From positions 310,001-374,000 of the forward strand of contig NZ_JAFBIL020000002.1 in assembly GCF_016809835.1 (NCBI RefSeq): a DNA stretch of 64,000 bases, given 5' to 3'. The stretch comes from Massilia soli. Lineage in GTDB: Bacteria > Pseudomonadota > Gammaproteobacteria > Burkholderiales > Burkholderiaceae_D. Numbering within the stretch: the stretch's first letter is position 1; the number at the start of each line of letters is the position of its first letter. The notes beneath the pieces are model-generated. The model did not search any database, was not told the DNA's origin, and saw only the letters and a list, made by a program, of their open reading frames with translations. The position numbers were made by a program, and so were the translations under genes. This document shows, piece after piece, positions 56,818-64,000 of this stretch.

Positions 56818-59064
56818 ATGAAACATCATTCGCACCGAATCGTCCGCGCCGCCGCCATCGCCGCACTGCTCGGCGCCAGCCTCACGGCGCGCGCCGACTG
56901 GGCCCAGTCAGCCGACCCGCTGGTGATCCAGGCCGCGCCGCGCGACTACCAGATCCAGCCGCAAAACCCGCCTGGTTTCACCTGGGCCCGCCATCCGGCC
57001 GGTCCGGCCCAGTACGAGATCGAAATCCTGGCCCAGGGCTCGGCCACGCCGATCCGCGCCATCGTCGACCGCAACTGGTTCCTGCCGACCAAGGCGCTGG
57101 CGCAGGGCAACTACACCTGGCGCGTGCGTCCGGCCACCTCGAACGACTGGTCGGCCCAGCGCCCGTTCTCGATCACCGCGCGCTCGACCGTCTTCGAAGT
57201 GCCCGACAATGCCACGCTGCGCGCGCGCATCCTGGCCAAGCCGCGCCCGCGCTCGCTGCCCCATACCGTGACCCCGTTCTCGACCTGGAACACGGCCAAG
57301 AAGACCGACCTGGAGGCGTACTCGAGCCGCCTGGCCAATGAAGTCAAGCTGCAGATCACCGCGCTGCCGCTGTTGTCGGACAACCGCTGGCCGCTGGTCA
57401 TCACCTCGCCGCTGACGGCGGCAATGGCGGCCCAGCAGACCGACATTCGCCAGCGCATCAATGAAGCGAGCCGCCAGCTGGAAGCGGCCGCGCTGGTCTA
57501 CCGCATCAAGGGCGACAAGATGTTCCTCGATGAAGCGCTGCGCAAGGGCGACCAGCTCGCCGCGCTCAACCTCAAGGGCCCGACCAGCTATGTCAACCAG
57601 GACCAGGCCACGCGCCAGATCGCGCTGTCCTTGATCAAGGCGGTCGACATCCTGGCCGGCAACCTCGACGCCACCCGCAAGGCCAGGTGGCTGTCCACCG
57701 TCACGCTGCGCTCGAACGAGATCTATGCCAACCTGGCGGGCGACAACGGCCGCCTCGACCAGTACCCGTTCGACTCGCACGCCAACACCAGCCTGGTGTT
57801 CATGGTGCTGATCTCGAGCCTGTCGCTGGGCGATATTCCCGATGCCCAGAAGTGGTTCGACTTCTCGTTCCGCGCCTACGCCAACAGCCCGTCGCCATGG
57901 AGCGGACCGGAAGGCGGCTACGCCAACGGCACCGCCTACGCCGAATACACGGCCGGCTACCTGGTCGCGCTGTGGGACCCGCTGTCGCAGGCGACCGGCG
58001 TCAACTTCTACGCCAAGCCCTGGACCCTGGGCTTCCTCGACTTCGCCACCCAGTTCACGCCGCCTGGCTCGAACAAGCACTCGTTTGGCGACGGTTCCGA
58101 GCAAAAGCCCGACACCCGCGTGTTCCGCGCCTTCGCCTCGCGCCTGGTCTCGCCGCGCGCGGCCTGGTACGTCAAGGGCCTGGGCGGCCTGGAAGATTCG
58201 CTCAGCCTGCTGCAAGCGCCGTATCCGCTGCCGGTTGCCCACACCAGTTTCCTGTCGCCGCCGTCGAACTCCGCCTACTACCCGAGCATCGGCTGGGCGG
58301 CGATGCACAGCGACATCGGTTCATCCGGCCGCACCTCGGTGTACTTCAAGTCCAGCCCGTACGGCTCGTTCAACCATAGCCACGGCGACCAGAACGCCTT
58401 CCTGCTGTCGGTCGCCGGCCAGCCGCTGCTGACCAAGGCCGGCTGGTACGACTGGTACGGCTCGCCGTACTGGAAGGACTGGTACCACCAGAGCAAGTCG
58501 CAGAACACGATCACCTTCGACAACGGCGTCGGCCAGCTGGTCGACGGCTATCGCGAGACCTTGCAGCGCAACGGCCGCATCACCGGCTTCGCCGCCCAGC
58601 CGACCTACGACTTCGCCGAGGGCGACGCCCAGCTGGCCTACGGCCCGCAGCTGACCCAGGCCAAGCGCCAGCTGTGGTACCTGCGCAACCAGAACGCCGT
58701 GGTCATCCGCGACAAGCTCAGCTCGGCAGTTGCGCGCAAGTATGAATTCAACATGCATGCGCCGATCGCCTTCGTCGTCGAGGATGCCAAGAACGTCAAG
58801 GTGGCGATCAACGGCCAGTCGGTGTGCGTGCGTTCGCTGGGCGGCGCGGCGTGGGAAAAGCGCATCGGCGCGGCGCCCAAGCCAGGTACCGTGGAAGACC
58901 ACGGCGCCTTCGTGCAGGCCGGCGCCGCCACCGTGCTGACCGAGTTCCTGGTGGTGCTCGACGTCGGCTGCAAACGCCCGGCGATGAGCGTCACCACCAA
59001 CGGCAGCGGCGCCTCGGCCACGCGCACGGTGACGGTTGGGGCGCAGTCGATTACGCTCAATTAA
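56818..59064 (+). CDS. Heparinase II/III-type polysaccharide lyase
   Basis: This 748-residue secreted protein has a signal peptide (about 1-26), an N-terminal DUF4962-like beta domain (AAPRDYQIQPQNPPGFTW and YTWRVRPATS), an alpha/alpha toroid (about 150-430) and the heparinase II/III beta domain with YFKSSPYGSFNHSHGDQNAF and YDWYGSPYWKDWYHQSKSQN, which hold likely catalytic His/Tyr residues. It probably trims or degrades the polymer made by this cluster in the periplasm. RBS CGGAG precedes the ATG. A very strong terminator follows. Substrate is unknown. Confidence 0.88.
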   Translation: MKHHSHRIVRAAAIAALLGASLTARADWAQSADPLVIQAAPRDYQIQPQNPPGFTWARHPAGPAQYEIEILAQGSATPIRAIVDRNWFLPTKALAQGNYTWRVRPATSNDWSAQRPFSITARSTVFEVPDNATLRARILAKPRPRSLPHTVTPFSTWNTAKKTDLEAYSSRLANEVKLQITALPLLSDNRWPLVITSPLTAAMAAQQTDIRQRINEASRQLEAAALVYRIKGDKMFLDEALRKGDQLAALNLKGPTSYVNQDQATRQIALSLIKAVDILAGNLDATRKARWLSTVTLRSNEIYANLAGDNGRLDQYPFDSHANTSLVFMVLISSLSLGDIPDAQKWFDFSFRAYANSPSPWSGPEGGYANGTAYAEYTAGYLVALWDPLSQATGVNFYAKPWTLGFLDFATQFTPPGSNKHSFGDGSEQKPDTRVFRAFASRLVSPRAAWYVKGLGGLEDSLSLLQAPYPLPVAHTSFLSPPSNSAYYPSIGWAAMHSDIGSSGRTSVYFKSSPYGSFNHSHGDQNAFLLSVAGQPLLTKAGWYDWYGSPYWKDWYHQSKSQNTITFDNGVGQLVDGYRETLQRNGRITGFAAQPTYDFAEGDAQLAYGPQLTQAKRQLWYLRNQNAVVIRDKLSSAVARKYEFNMHAPIAFVVEDAKNVKVAINGQSVCVRSLGGAAWEKRIGAAPKPGTVEDHGAFVQAGAATVLTEFLVVLDVGCKRPAMSVTTNGSGASATRTVTVGAQSITLN

Positions 59065-59109
59065 GGTAACATCGTCGACGCCGGGTGCGCCCGGTGCTGG
59101 CGGGAACAT

Positions 59110-59153
59110 TGTCCTTCCGTCCGCGCTTGCGCTAACGGGAGGACATTTTTTTT
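59110..59153 (+). terminator. Strong intrinsic terminator after the lyase gene
   Basis: An 11-bp stem (TGTCCTTCCGT with ACGGGAGGACA, one G-U pair) is followed by T8. The next gene starts only 25 bases later, with no room for its own promoter. Confidence 0.92.
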
Positions 59154-59177
59154 GCCCAGGGATGCCATGCGTTTGCG

Positions 59178-60038
59178 ATGCCGATGAAACAGGTCATCCT
59201 GATCCACGCCCACAAGGACCTCGGCCAGCTCAATGCGCTGGTAGGGCAGCTGGCGCACGACGGCTTGATCCTGTACGTCCATGTCGACGCCAAGTCGGCG
59301 CTCGATGTGGCGCGCATCGACCCGCGCGCGCGCCAGGTCCGCCGGCGCATCGCGGTGCACTGGGGCGACTGGAGCCAGGTGCGTGCCACCCTCAACTCGC
59401 TGGCCGAGATCGTCGCCGCCGTGCCGGCGTTCGACAAGGTCGTGTTCATCAGCGCCCAGGATTACCCCTTGCTGTCGAACGAGGCCCTGATCGCCGCGCT
59501 CGACGCGGCGCGCGGCAGCGAACTGCTCGAATGCGCGGCGATCGGGCCGCAGGGCTGGGCGTGCCAGGAGCGCTACCAGTACTTCCACTGGCCGCGCGGC
59601 GGGCGCCTCGCCAGGCTTGCCGGCAAGCTGTTGCTGCGATCGATGCGCGCGCTCGGCTGGCGCCGCGCGATGGCCGCCGGCATGCGTCCGTTCGGCGGCT
59701 CGTGCTGGTGGGCGCTCAGCCGCCCATGCATCGAGATGATCCTCCAGCGCATCCAGGCGCAGCCGTCTATCGAGGCGTACTTCCGCACCGTGGCCTGTCC
59801 CGACGAAATGTTTTTCCAGACCCTGGTGATGGATTCGCCGTTCGCGTCCCGCGTCGTCTCCAACAATTTCCGCTTCATCCGCTGGCCCGACGGCGGGGCG
59901 CGCAACCCGAAGATCCTCGACGCCGGCGACTTCGACGAGATTGCCCGCTCCGGCGCGCAGTTCTGCCGCAAGCTCGACGCCGCCGGCAGCGCCGGCCTGC
60001 TGCCGCTGCTGGAGCGCTTGCGGCAAGACCGTAATTAG
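59178..60038 (+). CDS. Beta-1,6-N-acetylglucosaminyltransferase-like protein (GT14)
   Basis: This 286-residue protein resembles core-2/I-branching enzymes: [20 protein letters not shown] at the start, [43 protein letters not shown], and [17 protein letters not shown] with [11 protein letters not shown], which holds the likely catalytic Glu. ATG at 59184 is an alternative start. It would add a branching sugar to the polysaccharide. It starts right after a strong terminator, so its expression may depend on read-through. Confidence 0.88.
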   Translation: MPMKQVILIHAHKDLGQLNALVGQLAHDGLILYVHVDAKSALDVARIDPRARQVRRRIAVHWGDWSQVRATLNSLAEIVAAVPAFDKVVFISAQDYPLLSNEALIAALDAARGSELLECAAIGPQGWACQERYQYFHWPRGGRLARLAGKLLLRSMRALGWRRAMAAGMRPFGGSCWWALSRPCIEMILQRIQAQPSIEAYFRTVACPDEMFFQTLVMDSPFASRVVSNNFRFIRWPDGGARNPKILDAGDFDEIARSGAQFCRKLDAAGSAGLLPLLERLRQDRN

Positions 60039-60142
60039 TTCCGCACGCGCCGTCCGGCACGACTGAGCCAGCGCAAGCCCGGCAAGCCGCGCGCTGGCAT
60101 CGTCGAGTCATGCGATGCCGGCATGCCTGGCGGGGAGGGGCG

Positions 60143-61231
60143 ATGAATGTATTGATGGTCGGGGCCGGCAATGCCGGATGCGCACTGGGCGCCTTGCTGG
60201 CGCTGGACGGGCACCGCGTGGCGATGCTTAAAACATCGCGGTCCATGCACGATGAGAACTTCGATGCCGTGTGCGCCAGCGGCACCATCAGCGTGGCCGG
60301 CAACGCCGGCGGCGCGGTCCAAAGCGCCCCCATCGCGCTGGCCACGCGCGATCCGGACGCAGCGTTCGCGGTCGCGCCCGAGGCCATCATCGTCACCACC
60401 CAGACCCAGTGCCATGCGCGTATCGCCGCGCTGATCGGCCCCCGTCTAGCGGCCGGCCAGCTGGTGCTGCTGGCCCCGGGCTACATGGGTTCCTGCCATT
60501 TCCTGCCGTGGCAGGCCAGCGCCGGCTTCCTGCTGGCCGAAGGCGAAAGCCTGCCGTACGACGCGCGCCTGGCGGCGCCCGGCGCCGTCACCATCCTGTT
60601 CCGCAACACCCGCAACGCGCTGGCGTTCGTGCCGCGCGCGCGCGGCGCCGAAGGCCTGGCGCGCGCCGCGCGCCTGTTTCCCACCTATGTTGCCACCCGC
60701 ACCAACGTGGTCGAATCGGCGCTGCACAACCCGAACCTGATCGTCCACACCATCGGCACCTTGCTTTCGGCCAGCCGCATCGAATACGCGCGCGGCGACT
60801 TCTGGATGTACCGCGAAGCCTTCACGCCATCCGTGCTGCGCCTGCTTGCCCGGCTCGACGCCGAAAAAAACGCCGTCATCGCCGCCACCGGCGGCAAGCC
60901 CTCGCCGTATTTCGACGAGTGCCGCTTCCGCAACGAACAAGACCTGGCACAGGAGCCGCTGTCGGTGTTCCGCCGCTATGCGCAAGAGGGCGGCCCGAAG
61001 GGGCCGGCCAGCCTCGACACCCGCTTCATCACCGAAGACGTGCCGATGGGGCTGGCGCTGATGTCCTCGATCGGCAGGCTGATGGAGGTGCCGACGCCGG
61101 TGGCCGACGCGCTGATCGTCATCGCCGGCGGCCTGCTCGGGCGCGACTTCGGCGCCGGGGCGCGCACCCTGGCCAGCCTCGGCCTGGGGCACCTGACGGC
61201 GGCCGAATTCCACCGCACCATCAACGGATAG
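60143..61231 (+). CDS. Opine dehydrogenase-like NAD(P)-dependent enzyme
   Basis: The ATG at 60143, with RBS GGGGAGGGG, gives 362 residues; the frame is open upstream without support. It has the dinucleotide motif [38 protein letters not shown], and the octopine dehydrogenase domain with [18 protein letters not shown] and [16 protein letters not shown]. Such enzymes join a keto acid and an amino acid reductively. Within a polysaccharide cluster and next to an adenylate-forming enzyme it might make an opine-like substituent, by inference. Confidence 0.82.
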   Translation: MNVLMVGAGNAGCALGALLALDGHRVAMLKTSRSMHDENFDAVCASGTISVAGNAGGAVQSAPIALATRDPDAAFAVAPEAIIVTTQTQCHARIAALIGPRLAAGQLVLLAPGYMGSCHFLPWQASAGFLLAEGESLPYDARLAAPGAVTILFRNTRNALAFVPRARGAEGLARAARLFPTYVATRTNVVESALHNPNLIVHTIGTLLSASRIEYARGDFWMYREAFTPSVLRLLARLDAEKNAVIAATGGKPSPYFDECRFRNEQDLAQEPLSVFRRYAQEGGPKGPASLDTRFITEDVPMGLALMSSIGRLMEVPTPVADALIVIAGGLLGRDFGAGARTLASLGLGHLTAAEFHRTING

Positions 61232-61235
61232 CGCG

Positions 61236-62537
61236 ATGACGCTCTCAGCCTGGCTTGCTGCGCAGTACTACGCCTGGCGGCCATGGCTGCCCGAGCGCCT
61301 GCTGTACCACCCGGATTTTTTCCGCGTGCTGGCGCTGCTCGAACTGGACCCGGCGCTCGGCGCGGCGCAGGCCAAGGTGCGCTTGCGGCATATCCTGGTC
61401 GATGCGCTGACCCATGTGCCGTACTACCGCGACAACGTGCCGGTCACGCCCGGCGAGGCGCGCCACGAACCCCTGCACGAGGTGTTCGCGCGCTTCCCGC
61501 TGCTGTCCAAGGACCAGGTGATGGCCCAGCAACGCGCCTTCCTCGACCAGCGCTTCGATCCCCGCAAGCTGCTGTACGCCACCAGCGGCGGCTCGTCGGG
61601 GCAGGGCATCGGCATGTGGCGCAGCAAGCGCGTGGCCGACATCGAGAAGGCGTTCTTCACCCGCGAATGGGGCAGGTTCGGGTTCAGCTTCAGCAAGTCG
61701 CGCACCTTGCGCATTGGCGCCGATGCGCGCCGCCTGGCCCACGAAAGCCCATGGCGCCTGGTCGGCAACCGTCTCATGCTCTCGCCATACCACGTCAACC
61801 CGCGCCACCGGGAAGCGATCGGCGGCGCAATCAGGCGCTTCCAGCCAGCCTTTGTGCACGCCTACCCAAGTTCGGCGGCGGCGCTGGCCGAACTGCTCTC
61901 GCCCGACGACATCGCGGTGCCCCCGAAGGCGGTGCTGCTGGCATCGGAGCCAGCCACCAATTTGCAGCTCGCCGCGATCGCCCGCCTGTTCCGCTGCCCG
62001 ATCTCGCTCAATTACGGACTGTGCGAACGCACCAACCTCGCGTTCGCCAGCCATGTCGATGGGGTCACCTCGCCCTATGTTTTCGACCCTTTGTATAGCT
62101 GCTCTGAAAACCGGGTGGCCGACGGGCGCGCCGAAATCGTCGGCACCTCGCTGTGGAACGACGTCATGCCCTTGATTCGCTACCGCACCGGCGACTACGG
62201 CCTGATCGAGCCGGACGGGCGCTGCGCCGCCATCGACGGGCGCGGCCACGAATTTCTGGTCGACCGCTACGGCAACCATATCCCGGGGCTGGCCATCGTC
62301 ATCGACGAGTCGACCTGGGACTTCGTGCGCCTGTACCAGGTGCGCCAGACCCGGCCCGGCGCGATTTCGCTCGCGGTGGTGGGGCGCCACGGGCCGCTGA
62401 GCGCGGCGCAGAAAGGATTCTTGCAGCACGCCCAGCGGCGCCGGTGGGGCGGCTTCTTCGATATCGCCATCGAGGAGGAGAGCGACATCCCGCTGGCGGC
62501 CAATGGCAAGCGCCGGCTGGTGGTGGGCTTGCCCTGA
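61236..62537 (+). CDS. CapK/PaaK-like adenylate-forming enzyme
   Basis: This 433-residue protein resembles phenylacetate-CoA ligase/CapK: THVPYYRD near residue 60, the ATP loop ATSGGSSGQGIGMW near 113, LNYGLCERTNLAF, and MPLIRYRTGDYGLIE with the hinge Asp, DGRGHEFLVDRYG. It lacks a clear C-terminal lysine motif of PaaK but ends IPLAANGKRRLVVGLP, which may supply it. It starts four bases after the opine-dehydrogenase-like gene, so the two act together. It may activate a carboxylate for transfer to a sugar. Confidence 0.82.
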   Translation: MTLSAWLAAQYYAWRPWLPERLLYHPDFFRVLALLELDPALGAAQAKVRLRHILVDALTHVPYYRDNVPVTPGEARHEPLHEVFARFPLLSKDQVMAQQRAFLDQRFDPRKLLYATSGGSSGQGIGMWRSKRVADIEKAFFTREWGRFGFSFSKSRTLRIGADARRLAHESPWRLVGNRLMLSPYHVNPRHREAIGGAIRRFQPAFVHAYPSSAAALAELLSPDDIAVPPKAVLLASEPATNLQLAAIARLFRCPISLNYGLCERTNLAFASHVDGVTSPYVFDPLYSCSENRVADGRAEIVGTSLWNDVMPLIRYRTGDYGLIEPDGRCAAIDGRGHEFLVDRYGNHIPGLAIVIDESTWDFVRLYQVRQTRPGAISLAVVGRHGPLSAAQKGFLQHAQRRRWGGFFDIAIEEESDIPLAANGKRRLVVGLP

Positions 62538-62625
62538 GCGGGCGCGCACAATTGCCATTGTTGCAATAACGAAATGGCCACATGGGTTAAAATTCTTCAG
62601 CCCCATTCGTTGCAACTAGGAAATC

Positions 62626-63852
62626 ATGCGTCGCACGCCCCTGTCCATCGCCTTCGTCATCCGCGATCCGCTGCCGCCGATCCGTGCCGACGTGCTGACC
62701 CTGTTCGGCGCCGAGATGCCGCGCTACGGCATTGGCACCGAGCTGGTCGGGCAGGCGGGCGGCGCCGCGCCCGCGGACGGCTGGGACGGCGGCGCGGTCC
62801 ACCCGGTCGGCAGCCTCAGGCACCGGCTGGCCAGCGTGCTGTCGCCGTTCTGGGACGCCGCCGGCCTGGTCCGGGCCTGGCGCCGCGGCCCGCTCGATGC
62901 GATCCAGGTGCGCGACAAGATCGCCAGCGGACTGGTCGGACGGGTCGCCGCCGCCGCGCTGGGCCTGCCTTTCGTCTACTGGATGTCGTTCCCGATCGTG
63001 GAGGGCTTCGAGGCGCGCCGCGACCAGCTCGGCCGGCAAGGCAGCACGCTGCTGTGGCTGGCCCACGCGATCCGCGCCGCGCTGTCGCGCTTTGTGCTCT
63101 ACCGGATGGTGCTGCCCGGCGCGCGCCATATTTTCGTGCAGAGCGACGCGATGGCCGACTGGCTGGCGGCCAAGGGCGTCGCGCGCGCCCGCATGACGGC
63201 GGTGCCGATGGGCGTCGACGCGGCCGTGTTCCGGCGCGAGTCGGTCATCCCGAGCACCGACCCGCGCCTCGATGGGCGCCGCGTGATCGTCTACCTTGGC
63301 CGCATCGCGCAATCGCGCGACTCCGGTTTCCTGCTGGACGTGGCCGCGGCGCTGCGCGAGCGCCAGCCCGACATCCTGCTGGTCATCGCCGGGGACGCGC
63401 CGTCCGCCGACGAGATGGCCTGGATGCGCAGCAGCATCGCCGCGCGCGGGCTCGGCGACCATGTGCTGCTGACTGGCTGGCTGCCCCAGCACGCCGCGCT
63501 CGGCTACGCGGTGCGCGCCGAAGTGGGCCTGTCGCCGATTCCGCGCGGGGTGCTGTTCGACGTGTCCTCGCCGACCAAGCTGCTCGAGTACCTCGCGCTG
63601 GGCATTCCCAGCGTCGCCAACGACATCCCCGACCAGCAGCTCGTGGTCACCCAGAGCGCCGCCGGCCTGTGCGCCCCGATGGAGGCGGCGGCGTTCCGCG
63701 ATGCCGTCCTGGAACTGCTGGGCAACCCGATCATGGCGTCGCAGTTCGCCGCGCGCGGCCCGGCCTGGGTGCGGACCCACCGTACCTACACCGTGCTGGC
63801 CGGGCGGGTCGCCGCCGCGTACGAGCGCATCCTGCCCGACCGTGCCGGATGA
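62626..63852 (+). CDS. Glycosyltransferase, GT4 family
   Basis: This 408-residue GT-B protein begins MRRTPLSIAFVIRDPLPPIR, has a middle with HIFVQSDAMADWLAAKGV and VPMGVDAAVFRRES, and the donor site region VIVYLGRIAQSRDSGFLLDV, DHVLLTGWLPQHAALGYAV, and SSPTKLLEYLALGIPSVAND. It is preceded by AGGAAATC as RBS. It continues the polysaccharide cluster. The donor sugar is unknown. Two small hairpins follow its stop, and the next gene is probably beyond the window edge. Confidence 0.9.
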   Translation: MRRTPLSIAFVIRDPLPPIRADVLTLFGAEMPRYGIGTELVGQAGGAAPADGWDGGAVHPVGSLRHRLASVLSPFWDAAGLVRAWRRGPLDAIQVRDKIASGLVGRVAAAALGLPFVYWMSFPIVEGFEARRDQLGRQGSTLLWLAHAIRAALSRFVLYRMVLPGARHIFVQSDAMADWLAAKGVARARMTAVPMGVDAAVFRRESVIPSTDPRLDGRRVIVYLGRIAQSRDSGFLLDVAAALRERQPDILLVIAGDAPSADEMAWMRSSIAARGLGDHVLLTGWLPQHAALGYAVRAEVGLSPIPRGVLFDVSSPTKLLEYLALGIPSVANDIPDQQLVVTQSAAGLCAPMEAAAFRDAVLELLGNPIMASQFAARGPAWVRTHRTYTVLAGRVAAAYERILPDRAG

Positions 63853-63884
63853 GCCCGCACCTGTCTTGCTGCGCACAACTGCCA

Positions 63885-63916
63885 GGACCCCGTCCGGGTC
63901 CGATGAGGTATCATCG
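63885..63916 (+). terminator. Tandem hairpins after the last glycosyltransferase gene
   Basis: GGACCC/GGGTCC (63885-63901) and CGATGA/TCATCG (63901-63916) form two adjacent stems; only a short AT-rich stretch follows, so termination is uncertain. Confidence 0.35.
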
Positions 63917-63929
63917 ATTTATTGCTCCA

Positions 63930-64000
63930 ATGATATTACTGGATGATGAAAACGCTGCAACACACCGGCGGAATGCGCGCGTGACGGCCATGGCTCCCAG
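63930..64000 (+). CDS. Possible start of a further gene, cut by the window edge
   Basis: An ATG at 63930 opens a frame that stays open to the right edge (about 23 residues, MILLDDENAATHRRNARV first). No RBS is seen. Other starts nearby (GTG at 63981, ATG at 63991) are equally possible, so this is only a placeholder for the next gene of the cluster. Confidence 0.2.
   Translation, partial: MILLDDENAATHRRNARVTAMAP

Overview
The window looks like a chromosomal segment of a high-GC betaproteobacterium of the Oxalobacteraceae (Massilia/Duganella/Janthinobacterium type). The evidence is the lpxK-trm112-kdsB-adk block, the very GC-rich third codon positions, and a large exosortase-B (XrtB) type exopolysaccharide cluster. 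No rRNA, CRISPR array, phage or complete insertion sequence is visible. One tRNA gene (Arg, anticodon CCT) lies at 37765-37839 on the minus strand.

Layout. 1-3.6 kb: end of a TonB-dependent receptor followed by btuC, btuD and btuF (cobalamin uptake). 3.7-4.9 kb: dsbA with a CPAC active site and a small membrane protein, each followed by a similar terminator. 5.0-9.9 kb: an RstB-like sensor kinase and an RstA-like regulator on the minus strand, split by three plus-strand envelope genes; both regulatory genes carry the same 14-base sequence upstream. 10-12.1 kb: a 37-bp perfect palindrome, sodB and xseA. 12.15-13.3 kb: a gene-free region with seven copies of a DnaA-box repeat unit, the most unusual structure in the window. 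13.3-17.2 kb: exbB, exbD, lpxK, trm112, kdsB, adk. 17.4-24.9 kb: a proton-pumping pyrophosphatase, a DUF1059 protein, a CoA hydrolase/transferase, a short-chain dehydrogenase behind a palindromic operator, and gamma-glutamyltransferase. 25-31.2 kb: an overlapping operon of a patatin lipase, a 1440-residue hybrid kinase with a periplasmic propeller, and a response regulator. 31.2-37.8 kb: an aromatic acid-CoA ligase behind an FNR-type box, a MarR regulator, a PAS-PAS hybrid kinase, and a GGDEF protein with a degenerate EAL domain. 38-39.9 kb: an Uup-type ABC-F ATPase.

From 39.95 kb to the right edge runs one long, co-oriented exopolysaccharide cluster: CAAX-protease-like protein, epsL, epsB (initiating phosphosugar transferase), gmd and fcl (GDP-L-fucose), epsD, epsE, epsF, epsG (export and chain length), xrtB and epsI (exosortase pair), an O-antigen polymerase-like protein, a flippase, two glycosyltransferases, a heparinase-type lyase, a GT14 transferase, an opine-dehydrogenase-like protein, a CapK/PaaK-like adenylate-forming enzyme and another glycosyltransferase. 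Together these would build, polymerise, export and trim a fucose-containing polysaccharide, perhaps with an unusual amino-acid-derived decoration. No PEP-CTERM substrate protein of the exosortase was seen inside the window.

All functions are read from sequence motifs and remembered family features; no database search was run.
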